NCBI GenBank assembly: GCA_900544285.1
Contig: UQUT01000007.1
Location: 24,573 to 88,572 of the forward strand
Direction: 5' to 3'
Origin: an uncultured Eubacterium sp.
Lineage (GTDB): Bacteria; Bacillota; Clostridia; Oscillospirales; CAG-272
DNA length: 64,000 bases
Shown piece after piece: positions 31,995 to 41,673 of the stretch. Numbering within the stretch: position 1 is the stretch's first letter; every line of letters begins with the position of its first letter. The translations under genes and the position numbers were made by a program. Below the pieces are notes generated by a model, which worked only from the letters and a program-made list of their open reading frames with translations, was not told where the DNA came from and searched no databases.

Positions 31995-33715
31995 TTGTTT
32001 TCCTCCGTTCCGAACTGGCTTTCGTAGATTTCCTTATATACGGAGCATGACGTGAGAAGCTCATCGTGCTTTCCGCAACCGACGAGTTTTCCGTCATCAA
32101 GGACGAGAATTTTGTCGGCGTATGCGATTGAGCCCGCGCGCTGGCTGACTATTATCACGGTTATATTCTCCGGCAGTTCCTTTATCGCTTTGCGGAGTGC
32201 CGCGTCGGTTGCGTAGTCGAGGGCGGAGGTGCTGTCATCAAGAATGAGAATATCTGCTCCCGCAAGCAACGCTCTTGCAATTGTCAGTCGCTGTTTCTGT
32301 CCGCCGGAAAGATTTGAGCCGCCCTGAGTGACTTTTTCATCGAGCCCGTCCGGCTTTGCGCGGACAAATTCCGCCGCCTGCGCCGTTTCAAGCGCGCGCC
32401 AGATTTCTTCGTCACTTGCGTCATTTTTGCCCCAGAGCATATTCGAACGTATTGTTCCGGAGAAGAGACGCGGCTTCTGATCGACTATCGCAACAGAGGA
32501 GAGAAGTGCGCCTTTGGAAAGCGATTTTATCGGCTCGCCTTTGAGATAAACCGTGCCGCCGGTAGCGTCATAGAATCGCGGAATAAGTCGCACAAGAGAT
32601 GACTTTCCGCTTCCCGTACCGCCTATAATGCCGACGGTTTCGCCTTTCTTTGCGGAAAACGATATGTCAGAAAGCGACTCGGCTCCTGCGCCCGCATAGC
32701 GAAGCGACACACTATCAAAACGGATGATCTCATCACAGTCAAGCCCTGCGGAGGTGCCGTCAAATGCCATGGAGCTTTCTGTATCAAGCACCTGACCGAT
32801 ACGTCCCATACCGGAGATCGACTTCCCGAGAAGAACAACGAGGTTTGCAAGCTTTACAAGCTCTATGAGTATCTGACCGATGTAATTTATCAGCGCGATA
32901 ACATCGCCCGAAAGAAGGACTCCGTCGTTGACCTTTCCGGCGCCAAGCCAGAGAATAAGTATTACAACGCCGTTTACGGCAACGTATGTCAGAGGGTTCA
33001 TAAGTGCCGCAACCTTGCCGACCTTGACTTGTGCGCTTGCGAGCGCCGAGTTTATTTTTGTGAATTTTTCCTTTTGGACTTCCTCTCTGCCGAACGCGCG
33101 GATGACGCGCACCCCGCCGAGATCCTCGCGCGTTGCGCCTGTGACGTCGTCAAGATTTTTCTGCACATTTCTGTACATCGGCGCCGTGATGAACATTATT
33201 CCGAAAACTATCACGAACATAACGATTATCGCGATGACGAATATCAACGCAATCTGCGTGTTTATCGTGAAAGCCATTATCATTGCGCCGAACACTATGA
33301 ACGGACTGCGCAAAAACAGTCGCAGAAACATATTTGCGCCGCTTTGAACCTGGTTTACGTCGCTTGTCATTCTTGTTATGAGGGTCGAGGTGCCGATTTT
33401 GTCAAGCTCGGTGAAGCTCAGTCCCTGTATTTTTTCAAGGAGCTGACGGCGCAGTCCGGTCGCAGTTCCGACGGACGCCTTCGCGGCAAAATACTGCGCG
33501 ACAAAGCTGCACGCAAGCCCAAGAAGCGCCATTAAAAGCAGGACTGCAAATCGGGTTATTATATAGTGTGTATCACTGTTTTTAATGCCTTGGTTTATGA
33601 TTTTCGCAACGATTATCGGCACAGCGAGGTCAAAGCAGGCTTCAAGCATCTTGAAAAGCGGTGCGATGATTGCTTCCAGCCGATATTTTTTAAGATACGG
33701 GATGAGATGTCGCAT
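31991..33715 (-). CDS. ABC exporter half-transporter (subunit A of heterodimer)
   Basis: 574 residues: six-helix exporter domain (about 1-310) and ATPase domain (about 335-574). Walker A GGTGSGKSS, signature LSGGQKQR, Walker B ADILILDDSTSALD. Here the Asp-Asp replaces the usual Asp-Glu, so this subunit carries the degenerate catalytic carboxylate typical of asymmetric heterodimers such as BmrC and TM287. The H-loop His is also changed (IIVSQRAG). The start at 33715 is preferred because GGAG lies 7 bases upstream; an ATG six codons earlier is weaker. Divergent from a LysR regulator. Confidence 0.92.
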   Translation of the reverse strand: MRHLIPYLKKYRLEAIIAPLFKMLEACFDLAVPIIVAKIINQGIKNSDTHYIITRFAVLLLMALLGLACSFVAQYFAAKASVGTATGLRRQLLEKIQGLSFTELDKIGTSTLITRMTSDVNQVQSGANMFLRLFLRSPFIVFGAMIMAFTINTQIALIFVIAIIVMFVIVFGIMFITAPMYRNVQKNLDDVTGATREDLGGVRVIRAFGREEVQKEKFTKINSALASAQVKVGKVAALMNPLTYVAVNGVVILILWLGAGKVNDGVLLSGDVIALINYIGQILIELVKLANLVVLLGKSISGMGRIGQVLDTESSMAFDGTSAGLDCDEIIRFDSVSLRYAGAGAESLSDISFSAKKGETVGIIGGTGSGKSSLVRLIPRFYDATGGTVYLKGEPIKSLSKGALLSSVAIVDQKPRLFSGTIRSNMLWGKNDASDEEIWRALETAQAAEFVRAKPDGLDEKVTQGGSNLSGGQKQRLTIARALLAGADILILDDSTSALDYATDAALRKAIKELPENITVIIVSQRAGSIAYADKILVLDDGKLVGCGKHDELLTSCSVYKEIYESQFGTEENK

Positions 33716-33769
33716 TTTTGTTCTCCGTTTCATTATTTTTCAAAGCATATTATATCACATAAATTTATA

Positions 33770-33797
33770 TTGACATATATATATTTTGCGCTATAAT
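33770..33797 (+). promoter_or_regulatory. Sigma-A promoter of the LysR gene
   Basis: TTGACA (33770-33775), 16-base AT-rich spacer, TATAAT (33792-33797). On the other strand a TATAAT-like box lies at about 33750, giving divergent transcription of the ABC exporter. Confidence 0.8.
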
Positions 33798-33828
33798 TAT
33801 ATATATAACATATCGATCGGAGCTTTTT

Positions 33829-34701
33829 ATGGATATTCGTCAGCTTGTTTATTTTGTTACGACCGTTGAGGAAAAGACAGTCACCGCGGCAGCCGAAAAA
33901 CTGCATATGACTCAGCCCCCGCTTACAATGCAGCTCCATATGCTTGAGGACGAGCTCGGCTGTAAGCTCTTTCGCAGGGAGGGAAGAACCCTTGCGCTTA
34001 CGGAGGCAGGCAGGCATTTTTACGGCAGAGCCGTTGAGATAATTGCCATGTGTGACAGCGCAAAAGCGGAAATAAGCGATTTCGGAAGCGGCACTGCGGG
34101 CGTACTCAGGGTCGGGGTCATATCGTCGGTGCGCGGAACACTGTTTACCGATTGGATAAAGCGCTATCACGAAAAATATCCGAATGTGAAAATTTCCGTC
34201 CGCAGTGCGAATACATATCAGCTTCTTGAATATCTGCATAACAGGGAAATCGATACGGCGATCATCCGCACACCGTTTCCTTCCGGGGATTTCAAGGCGG
34301 AATATCTGCGCAGGGAGAGCATTTCCGCAATAGGGGACGCCGGATATTTCGGTGATATAAGCGGCGACAGCATAAGCCTTGACCGCCTTTCGGAGCTCCC
34401 GCTGATAGTTTACCGTCGCTGGCAGAAGATAATAGAATCCGTGTTTGAGGGCGCGGGGCTTTCGCCGAAGATATGCTGCATAAACGATGACGCGGAAATG
34501 ACGCTTGCCCTTGCGCTTTCCGGAATAGGCGTCGGACTTCTTCATGCCTCGGCGCTGCCTGAAAATCATGCGGAAAACATAAAAATTCTCGGACTTTGCG
34601 AAAATGCGCTCTCGTCCGAGATAGCGGTTGTATATCAGAACAGAAAAACACTTCCGGAACCATCGGAAATGTTTTTAAGACTCATAATAGGCGAAAAATA
34701 A
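33829..34701 (+). CDS. LysR-family transcriptional regulator
   Basis: 290 residues: winged HTH (about 1-60, DIRQLVYFVTTVEEKTVTAA, LHMTQPPLTMQLHMLEDELG) and a periplasmic-binding-like effector domain (about 88-290, LRVGVISSV...). CGGAG lies before ATG 33829. LysR proteins usually regulate the divergent gene, here the ABC exporter, but the ligand is unknown. Confidence 0.9.
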   Translation: MDIRQLVYFVTTVEEKTVTAAAEKLHMTQPPLTMQLHMLEDELGCKLFRREGRTLALTEAGRHFYGRAVEIIAMCDSAKAEISDFGSGTAGVLRVGVISSVRGTLFTDWIKRYHEKYPNVKISVRSANTYQLLEYLHNREIDTAIIRTPFPSGDFKAEYLRRESISAIGDAGYFGDISGDSISLDRLSELPLIVYRRWQKIIESVFEGAGLSPKICCINDDAEMTLALALSGIGVGLLHASALPENHAENIKILGLCENALSSEIAVVYQNRKTLPEPSEMFLRLIIGEK

Positions 34702-34703
34702 TA

Positions 34704-34746
34704 AATCCCGCCGCGATGGATAATTCCGTTGCGACGGGATTTTTTA
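34704..34746. terminator. Bidirectional terminator
   Basis: AATCCCG(C)CGCGATGGA, loop, TTCCGTTGCGACGGGATT then TTTTT. Between LysR and the convergent ABC permease. Confidence 0.8.
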
Positions 34747-34747
34747 A

Positions 34748-36352
34748 TCAGAGTGACGCGAAAATCTGTGTGCCTTTTGTCTGAAGATATCTGTAAAGAG
34801 CGACCGAAAGTGCCGCAATGGGAACAAGCCATACCAGCAGATAAACGGGAGCGCCGACAAACGCGAACACAAAAAGATATCCTATGCCGAGTATAAGCGG
34901 TAAGATACAGCCGACAAGAAGGGCTATGAATATTCCTCCGCTTTGCTTTATGGGATAAATTTCACTTGTCCATGTGAGGTTCGGCTTTTTTATTCCGAGG
35001 TACAGGCAGAAGAGCGAATAGAAAACGATATATACGGCGATGAACAGGACAGAGACTATTGCCGAAAGAATATCGGTTTTTGTTTTTATAATGAAGGCGA
35101 TTGTGCATATCGCCGCCGGAACTGCCGTAAGTATTGCCTGAACGCTGAATTTCGCTTTGAGCGCAAGCCATGGGTCTGCGGGCAGCGACTGAATTATCCA
35201 TATGTTTTTTCCTTCGAGCGATACCGAAGGAACGGCGGAATAATTCATGGACGAAAGTGCGCAGACGAGAGCACAGAAAAGCACTGGCAATATCCGCAAG
35301 ACGTCAATCTGATCGGACACAAGCGTAAGCGATTGTGCAATAGCGTCTCCTTTTATGAAAATGAAAACTGTTGCCGCAAGCAGAAATATTATGCCGAAAC
35401 CGCAATTGAGCATGTAGTTTGGGCTTGACGTAAACCGCGAAAATTCCTTTCCGAGAATAGCACCGAAAATGCTGTTCTTTTTCGCCGTTTTTTCTTTGTA
35501 TCTGACTTTCGCTGAGCCGGTGTTTGTCGTTGCGATTTTTATAAATCCGCGTGCGATTATCAGCAATACGAGCGCGAGAACAACCGCTGTGACCGCGAAG
35601 AAAAGCACAACCGAAAGCGGGTCACCCTCGCCGCTGCGACCGATTACATAGAGCGGGTAAGCCGCACCTTTTATTTTATCGCCGATAGTAGCTGCATTTT
35701 CAATTATGCGCTGGAGCACTTCGCTTGCCTTGAAGTAAACAAAGTAATAAAGTCCGAAAAAGACGAGCGATATAAGCACTGTCACAAAGCTCTTGTTTTT
35801 CAGCTTGACGCTCACCTTTGCGACAACCCATCCGAGGAGGCACGAAAGAACAAGAACGAAAAGCGAAACGCTGACGAGCAACATTATCCCGCCGAAAACA
35901 CTTGCAACCGTCACACCTGCGAGAATGTTATAAACGATGACCGCGGGGATGATGACTATTGCTGAAAACGAAAGACCGATAAGGTAAACTCCCATCAGGC
36001 GTGCCGCGAGAATATATCTGACGGGTATCGGAAGGGAAAGAAGAAGATCGTTGTCCTTTGCGAGATAAAGCGCCGAATAAGTGCTGAAAACACTTCCGAA
36101 AATGCCGAGTGCAAAGGCAATTGCGGTCACTATCGTGAAGTAAAGCCAGCCGAGACCCGCTTCGAGAAGCGGTGGGCAGAGCGCCAGCGACATAAGCGTA
36201 AACATTCCGCCGAGAACGACCGCCATCAAGAGAATATAAAGAATGATGAACAGAATGCTTGCCGCTTTGGAGCGGGTCTTATTCTTTTTCTGGTCATAGA
36301 AAAAGCTGCGATAAAGCTCTGTCATCTGTTTTCTGATAAGTATACCGAGCAT
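34748..36352 (-). CDS. Large ABC-type permease (ABC-2-like exporter)
   Basis: 534 residues with about twelve hydrophobic helices in two groups (about 25-250 and 310-530), consistent with a fused or duplicated ABC-2-type permease. No catalytic domain is present. It lies 2 bases after the ATPase gene, with GGAGG inside the end of that gene, so the two form one exporter. The family is common in Firmicutes; the substrate cannot be predicted, with antibiotics, lipids or Na+ all possible. Confidence 0.8.
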   Translation of the reverse strand: MLGILIRKQMTELYRSFFYDQKKNKTRSKAASILFIILYILLMAVVLGGMFTLMSLALCPPLLEAGLGWLYFTIVTAIAFALGIFGSVFSTYSALYLAKDNDLLLSLPIPVRYILAARLMGVYLIGLSFSAIVIIPAVIVYNILAGVTVASVFGGIMLLVSVSLFVLVLSCLLGWVVAKVSVKLKNKSFVTVLISLVFFGLYYFVYFKASEVLQRIIENAATIGDKIKGAAYPLYVIGRSGEGDPLSVVLFFAVTAVVLALVLLIIARGFIKIATTNTGSAKVRYKEKTAKKNSIFGAILGKEFSRFTSSPNYMLNCGFGIIFLLAATVFIFIKGDAIAQSLTLVSDQIDVLRILPVLFCALVCALSSMNYSAVPSVSLEGKNIWIIQSLPADPWLALKAKFSVQAILTAVPAAICTIAFIIKTKTDILSAIVSVLFIAVYIVFYSLFCLYLGIKKPNLTWTSEIYPIKQSGGIFIALLVGCILPLILGIGYLFVFAFVGAPVYLLVWLVPIAALSVALYRYLQTKGTQIFASL

Positions 36353-36354
36353 TT

Positions 36355-37059
36355 TCAGTCCTCCAGTTCAAGGAATACGTCTTCAAGCGAAGAATCGCCC
36401 TTGACCTCTTCCATAGTGCCGGATTTTATCAGCTTTCCGCCCTTGATTATCGCAACCTTATCGCAGAGCTTTTCCGCAACTTCAAGAACGTGAGTTGAGA
36501 AAAAGATTGCGCCGCCGTTGTCGCATACGTCTCTCATCATTCCTTTGAGAATATGGGCGGCTTTGGGGTCGAGACCGACAAACGGCTCATCCATGATTAT
36601 GAGCTTGGGGTCATGTATCCATGCCGAAATTATTGCGAGCTTCTGCTTCATACCGTGCGAATATGCGGATATCGGGTTTGCAAGATCCTGCGTTATTTCA
36701 AACATGTCCGCATATTTTGCAATTCTTTCTTTGCGGACGGCAGGACTGACTTCAAAGATATCGGCAATGAAATTGAGATATTTTATCCCCGTCATGAATT
36801 CATAAAGATCGGGATTATCCGGAATGTAAGCTATGAGCTTTTTACATTCAATCGGGTCGTCTTTTATCGACATCCTGTTTATTCTTATCTCGCCTTCATC
36901 GAAGGAAAGAATTCCGACGGAAGCCTTGAGCGTTGTTGTTTTTCCGGCACCGTTATGACCGATGAATCCGTATATTTCTCCCGGCGCGATGTGCAGGGAA
37001 AGATCGTCGACAGCTTTCTTTTCGCCGTATGTTTTTGTAAGATGTGAAATTCTCAGCAT
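36355..37059 (-). CDS. ABC transporter ATPase
   Basis: 234 residues. Walker A GHNGAGKTTT (about 34-43), Q-loop YIPDNPDLYEFMTG, signature YSHGMKQKL (a change from LSGGQ typical of ABC-2 exporters), Walker B LIIMDEPFVGLDP, H-loop STHVLEV. It partners the permease just downstream. It has its own consensus promoter and is divergent from pyrG. Confidence 0.92.
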   Translation of the reverse strand: MLRISHLTKTYGEKKAVDDLSLHIAPGEIYGFIGHNGAGKTTTLKASVGILSFDEGEIRINRMSIKDDPIECKKLIAYIPDNPDLYEFMTGIKYLNFIADIFEVSPAVRKERIAKYADMFEITQDLANPISAYSHGMKQKLAIISAWIHDPKLIIMDEPFVGLDPKAAHILKGMMRDVCDNGGAIFFSTHVLEVAEKLCDKVAIIKGGKLIKSGTMEEVKGDSSLEDVFLELED

Positions 37060-37101
37060 TTTGATAACCTCTGCTTTTTATTGATATAGAGCGGTTGGTA
37101 T

Positions 37102-37130
37102 ATTATACAGCAAAAAACTGCCGTTGTCAA
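37102..37130 (-). promoter_or_regulatory. Sigma-A promoter of the ABC ATPase-permease operon
   Basis: Minus strand TTGACA (37130-37125), 17-base spacer, TATAAT (37107-37102): both boxes perfect. A short dyad GCAAAT-CCGA-ATTTGC (37151-37166) lies upstream. Confidence 0.88.
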
Positions 37131-37223
37131 TATATATCGCACAAATTACGGCAAATCCGAATTTGCACAAATCAAACTTCGGAAATGGTTGAAAAATAGT
37201 TGAATTTTTATTTACATATCATA

Positions 37224-37252
37224 TTGAAAAAGGGTGACCTTTATGATATACT
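37224..37252 (+). promoter_or_regulatory. Sigma-A promoter of pyrG
   Basis: TTGAAA (37224-37229), 17-base spacer, TATACT (37247-37252). The 60-nt leader holds a weak CTGCC/GGCAG hairpin (37270-37289) with no U-run, so the Bacillus-type GGGC slippage attenuator is not evident. Confidence 0.75.
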
Positions 37253-37321
37253 TAGTATTGTTTTGTTATCTGCCGGGAAAGAGAGGCAGAAATTATGTGT
37301 CGAGAGGGGAGACGTCTATTT

Positions 37322-38941
37322 ATGACCAAATATATTTTTGTAACGGGAGGTGTCGTTTCCGGACTCGGAAAAGGAATAACAGCGGCGTCTCTGGGAAGAT
37401 TGCTCAAGGCAAGGGGGCTTAAGGTTGCGGCGCAGAAGCTCGACCCTTATATAAACGTTGACCCCGGCACAATGAGCCCGTATCAGCACGGCGAGGTCTA
37501 TGTCACCGAGGACGGAGCGGAAACGGATCTTGACCTCGGTCATTACGAAAGATTCATAGACGAGGATCTGAACAAGTATTCAAACCTTACAACGGGCAAG
37601 GTCTTTTCAAACGTGCTCTCAAAGGAGCGCAGGGGAGAGTACCTCGGAAGCACGGTTCAGATAATTCCGCATATCACAGACGAGATAAAGAAATTCATAT
37701 ATACCGTCGGCAAAAAGACGGCGGCGGACGTCGTCATAACCGAAATCGGCGGCACGACGGGAGATATTGAAAGCCAGCCCTATATAGAGGCGATACGTCA
37801 GGTCGGGCACGAGGTCGGCGAGGAAAACTCGCTTTACATACACGTTACCCTCGTTCCTTATCTCAAAGCGTCCGGCGAGCATAAATCAAAGCCGACACAG
37901 CACTCCGTAAAGGAATTGCAGGGTTCGGGAATAAACCCTGACATACTCATTCTCCGTTGCGACGAGCCGATAGAGGACGAGAGCATATTCCGCAAGATTG
38001 CAAACTTCTGCAACGTAAAACCCGATTGCGTTATAGAAAATATGACGCTTCCCGTGCTTTATGAAGCACCGCTCATGCTTGAAAAATCTCATTTTTCGGA
38101 CATAGTCTGCCGCGAGCTCCATATCGACGCTCCAAAGCCTGACCTTTCCGAATGGAGAGCACTTGTTGACAGGATTGAAAACAGAAAAAAGACGGTCAGC
38201 ATTGCGCTTGTCGGCAAATATGTTCAGCTTCACGACGCTTATCTCTCCGTTGCCGAGGCTCTGCGTCACGCGGGCTATGAGCTCGGTACACACGTTAAAA
38301 TAAAATGGATAGACTCCGAAACCGTAACGGACGAAAACGCTGCGGAAATATTCTCTGATGTTTCGGGCATACTTGTTCCGGGAGGCTTCGGCAACAGGGG
38401 CATTGAGGGCAAGATTGCCGCGGCAAAATACGCAAGAGAAAACAACGTTCCGTATTTTGGGATATGTCTCGGAATGCAGATTGCCGTCATCGAATATGCG
38501 AGAGACGTCCTCGGCTATAAAGATGCAAACTCCGGCGAATTCGATCCCGATTCCGCTCATAAGGTCATTGATTTTATGTCCGGTCAGAGCGACGAGATCG
38601 ATAAGGGCGGCACGCTCCGTCTTGGCAGCTATCCCTGCAAGATAAAGGACGGAACGACGATGAAACGTCTCTACGGTAAGGACGAAATTGCCGAAAGACA
38701 CCGTCATCGCTATGAATTCAACAATGACTATCGTGATGAGATTCAGGCTGCTGGTCTGAACATAAGCGGCACCTCGCCGGACGGAAGGCTTGTTGAGACA
38801 GTTGAAATAACGGAAAGACCGTTTTATGTCGGTGTTCAGTATCATCCGGAATTCAAGAGCAGACCGAACAAGCCCCATCCGCTTTTCCTCGGATTTGTCG
38901 GTGCGGCGCTCGAAAAATCGGAAAAAGAAAATAAAAATTAA
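37322..38941 (+). CDS. pyrG: CTP synthase
   Basis: 539 residues. It aminates UTP to CTP using ATP and glutamine. N-terminal synthetase domain (about 1-265, KYIFVTGGVVSGLGKGITAA with the ATP loop, DPYINVDPGTMSP) and C-terminal glutamine amidotransferase (about 290-535) with nucleophile Cys in YFGICLGMQ and the His-Glu pair in YHPEFKSRP. GAGGGGAGA lies upstream of ATG 37322. It begins a run with purB and purA. Confidence 0.97.
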   Translation: MTKYIFVTGGVVSGLGKGITAASLGRLLKARGLKVAAQKLDPYINVDPGTMSPYQHGEVYVTEDGAETDLDLGHYERFIDEDLNKYSNLTTGKVFSNVLSKERRGEYLGSTVQIIPHITDEIKKFIYTVGKKTAADVVITEIGGTTGDIESQPYIEAIRQVGHEVGEENSLYIHVTLVPYLKASGEHKSKPTQHSVKELQGSGINPDILILRCDEPIEDESIFRKIANFCNVKPDCVIENMTLPVLYEAPLMLEKSHFSDIVCRELHIDAPKPDLSEWRALVDRIENRKKTVSIALVGKYVQLHDAYLSVAEALRHAGYELGTHVKIKWIDSETVTDENAAEIFSDVSGILVPGGFGNRGIEGKIAAAKYARENNVPYFGICLGMQIAVIEYARDVLGYKDANSGEFDPDSAHKVIDFMSGQSDEIDKGGTLRLGSYPCKIKDGTTMKRLYGKDEIAERHRHRYEFNNDYRDEIQAAGLNISGTSPDGRLVETVEITERPFYVGVQYHPEFKSRPNKPHPLFLGFVGAALEKSEKENKN

Positions 38942-38950
38942 GGACAGGCT

Positions 38951-40381
38951 ATGAAAAATACATATGAAAGCCCGCTTTGCTCGCGCTACGCAAGTACGGA
39001 AATGAAGCAGATCTTCTCTCCGGACGAAAAGTTTTCAACCTGGAGAAAGCTCTGGATTGCGCTTGCGGAGAGCGAAAAGCAGCTCGGTCTCGATATAACT
39101 GACGAGCAGATTGACGAGATGAAGGCGCATATTTACGACATTGATTACGACCTTGCCGCAAAGTATGAGTCGGAGGTGCGTCACGACGTAATGGCGCACG
39201 TCAAGACCTTCGGCGACGCCTGCCCGAAGGCGAAGGGAATAATTCATCTCGGCGCTACGTCGTGCTACGTCGGCGACAATACGGACGTTATACTTATGCG
39301 TGCTGCGCTTTTGCAGATAAAGAAGCTGCTCGTAAACGCTATAAAGGCAACGGCGGATTTCGCGCTTGAATATAAGTCGCTCCCGACGCTTGCATATACG
39401 CATTTTCAGGCGGCACAGCCGACGACTATGGGCAAGCGCGCGACGCTTTGGTGTAACGACCTGCTTTCCGACCTTCGCCATCTGGATTTTCAGCTTTCGG
39501 AGATGAAGCTCCTCGGTTGCAAGGGAACGACAGGCACCTCGGCGAGTTTTCTTGAGCTTTTTGAAGGCGATACGGAAAAGGTTTCGGAGCTGGAAAGGCT
39601 GATAGCCGATAAAATGGGCTTTGACGGATGTGTTCCCGTTTCGGGACAAACATATTCCAGAAAACTGGATTATGATGTGCTTTCCGTGCTTTGCGGAATA
39701 GCGCAGAGCGCATCGAAATTCGCAGGCGACATAAGGCTTTTGTCTCATCTGAAGGAATTCGACGAGCCGTTTGAGTCCGGGCAGATAGGGTCGTCCGCAA
39801 TGGCATACAAGCGCAACCCGATGAGAAGCGAGAGAATAGCTTCGCTTTCAAGATACGTTATGGCAGACGTTATGAACCCTGCCGTGACGGCGGCGTCACA
39901 GTGGCTTGAAAGAACGCTTGACGACTCGGCAAACAAGAGAATATCCGTTCCTGAAGCGTTCCTTGCAACCGACGCAATACTTTCTCTTTATATAAACGTC
40001 ATTTCCGGCGGTAGCGTATATCCCGCAATAATCAAGCGTCATCTCGATGAGGAGCTTCCTTTTATGGCGACGGAAAACATACTTATGTATTGCGTCAAAA
40101 AAGGCGGTGACAGGCAGGCTTTGCACGAGGCTATAAGAGTTCACAGCGTTGCAGTCGCAAAGGAGATGAAGCTTTCCGGCGGGAAAAACGATCTTCTTGA
40201 CCGTATATTAAGCGACTCCGCCTTCGGGCTGACGAAATCCGAAATGGATGAGCTTTCCGACCCCAAAACCTTTACGGGCTGTGCGGAAAAGCAAACGGAA
40301 GATTTTATTTCCGGTTGTGTCGATCCGGTTCTCGCAGAGAACAGCGACCTGCTCGGAATAAATATAAAAATAAATGTGTGA
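38951..40381 (+). CDS. purB: Adenylosuccinate lyase
   Basis: 476 residues. It removes fumarate from SAICAR and from adenylosuccinate in purine synthesis. The superfamily signature is GSSAMAYKRNPMRSE (about residue 280), and the TSCYVGDN and HFQAAQPTTMGKR segments carry the catalytic histidine and substrate contacts. It lies 9 bases after pyrG. The next gene, purA, makes its substrate. Confidence 0.96.
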   Translation: MKNTYESPLCSRYASTEMKQIFSPDEKFSTWRKLWIALAESEKQLGLDITDEQIDEMKAHIYDIDYDLAAKYESEVRHDVMAHVKTFGDACPKAKGIIHLGATSCYVGDNTDVILMRAALLQIKKLLVNAIKATADFALEYKSLPTLAYTHFQAAQPTTMGKRATLWCNDLLSDLRHLDFQLSEMKLLGCKGTTGTSASFLELFEGDTEKVSELERLIADKMGFDGCVPVSGQTYSRKLDYDVLSVLCGIAQSASKFAGDIRLLSHLKEFDEPFESGQIGSSAMAYKRNPMRSERIASLSRYVMADVMNPAVTAASQWLERTLDDSANKRISVPEAFLATDAILSLYINVISGGSVYPAIIKRHLDEELPFMATENILMYCVKKGGDRQALHEAIRVHSVAVAKEMKLSGGKNDLLDRILSDSAFGLTKSEMDELSDPKTFTGCAEKQTEDFISGCVDPVLAENSDLLGINIKINV

Positions 40382-40391
40382 GGTAAAGAAA

Positions 40392-41663
40392 ATGCTTACG
40401 GCAATTGTTGGAATCAACTGGGGCGACGAAGGAAAGGGCAGAATGGTTGACCTTCTCAGCGAAAAATATGATATCGTTTCAAGATATCAGGGCGGCAACA
40501 ACGCTGGACACACCGTTGTAAACGAGAAGGGAAAATTCATCCTCAATCTTCTTCCCTCGGGTATACTCCGTGACGAAACGGTAAACATTATGGGACCGGG
40601 AATGGTTATTGATGTTGAACATCTTTTCGGAGAGGTACAGCGCCTGCGCGACGCGGGAATCGAAATTACACCGGAACATCTTAAAATCAGTGACAGGGCA
40701 ACGATTTGTATGCCTTATCATAAGCTTCTCGACTGTCTCGAAGAGGACAGGCTGGGCGATGCGAAATTCGGCTCTACAAGGCGCGGTATTTCTCCCGTCT
40801 ATGCCGATAAATATATGAAAAAAGCGCTCCGTATGGGAGATCTGCTCCATATGGAGGATACAAAGAAGCGTCTTCCCGCAATAGTCGAATGGAAAAACCT
40901 CACGGTTGAAAAGGGCTACGGCCACGAGCCGATCTCGGCTGACGATATGGTTGCCTGGCTTGAAAAATACGGACTTCCTTTCAAGGATTATATCTGCAAC
41001 ACGACGGAATACCTTGAAAATGCAATCGCAAACGGCAAGAACGTAATGTTTGAAGCGCAGCTCGGCGCTCTCCGCGACATTGATTTCGGTATCTACCCTT
41101 ATACCTCCGCATCTTCGACAATTTCCGCATATGCTCCGATCGGCGCGGGAATTCCTTCGAAGAAGCTTGATAAGGCTATCGGTATAATGAAGGCATATTC
41201 GAGTTGTGTCGGCGAGGGACCGTTCACCTGCGAGCTGTTCGGCGAAGAGGGCAAGGCTCTCCGCGATGCCGGCAACGAATACGGTGCCGCAACAGGCAGA
41301 CCGAGAAGAGTCGGAGGTTTTGATGTTCCTGCGTCGAAATACGGAATTCTCATGCAGGGAGCGGACGAAATCGCGCTCACAAAGCTCGATGTTCTTTCGT
41401 ATCTTGACAAGATTCCCGTTTGCGTTAAATATGATGTTTACGGAGAGATAACCGATGTTTTCCCGTCCGGCAAAGCGCTTGAAGAGGCAAAGCCGGTTTA
41501 TGAATATCTCCCCGGCTGGAATAAGGACATCAGCGGATGCAGAAGCTTTGACGAGCTTCCGCAGGCTGCAAAGGACTATATACTCTATATTCAGAAGATG
41601 ACAAACTGCAATATCAAATATGTTTCTGTCGGTGCCGGCAGAGATGAATATTTTGAGATGTAA
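40392..41663 (+). CDS. purA: Adenylosuccinate synthetase
   Basis: 423 residues. It joins IMP and aspartate with GTP, the first committed step to AMP. N-terminal GTP-binding loop NWGDEGKGRMVDLL (about 9-22), NNAGHTV and the switch region TRRGISPVYADK, C-terminal TKLDVLSYLDKIPVCVKY for guanine recognition. GAGGT at the end of purB serves as ribosome binding site before ATG 40392. purB and purA together complete IMP to AMP. Confidence 0.97.
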   Translation: MLTAIVGINWGDEGKGRMVDLLSEKYDIVSRYQGGNNAGHTVVNEKGKFILNLLPSGILRDETVNIMGPGMVIDVEHLFGEVQRLRDAGIEITPEHLKISDRATICMPYHKLLDCLEEDRLGDAKFGSTRRGISPVYADKYMKKALRMGDLLHMEDTKKRLPAIVEWKNLTVEKGYGHEPISADDMVAWLEKYGLPFKDYICNTTEYLENAIANGKNVMFEAQLGALRDIDFGIYPYTSASSTISAYAPIGAGIPSKKLDKAIGIMKAYSSCVGEGPFTCELFGEEGKALRDAGNEYGAATGRPRRVGGFDVPASKYGILMQGADEIALTKLDVLSYLDKIPVCVKYDVYGEITDVFPSGKALEEAKPVYEYLPGWNKDISGCRSFDELPQAAKDYILYIQKMTNCNIKYVSVGAGRDEYFEM

Positions 41664-41673
41664 GGAGAGAAAA

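Noticed and set aside
37253..37321. CTP-sensing attenuator in the pyrG leader
   Set aside because: No GGGC at the expected start and no hairpin with a U-run; the only hairpin (CTGCC/GGCAG) is short.
37886..38878. 330-codon minus-strand open frame inside pyrG
   Set aside because: Antisense to conserved amidotransferase motifs of CTP synthase.
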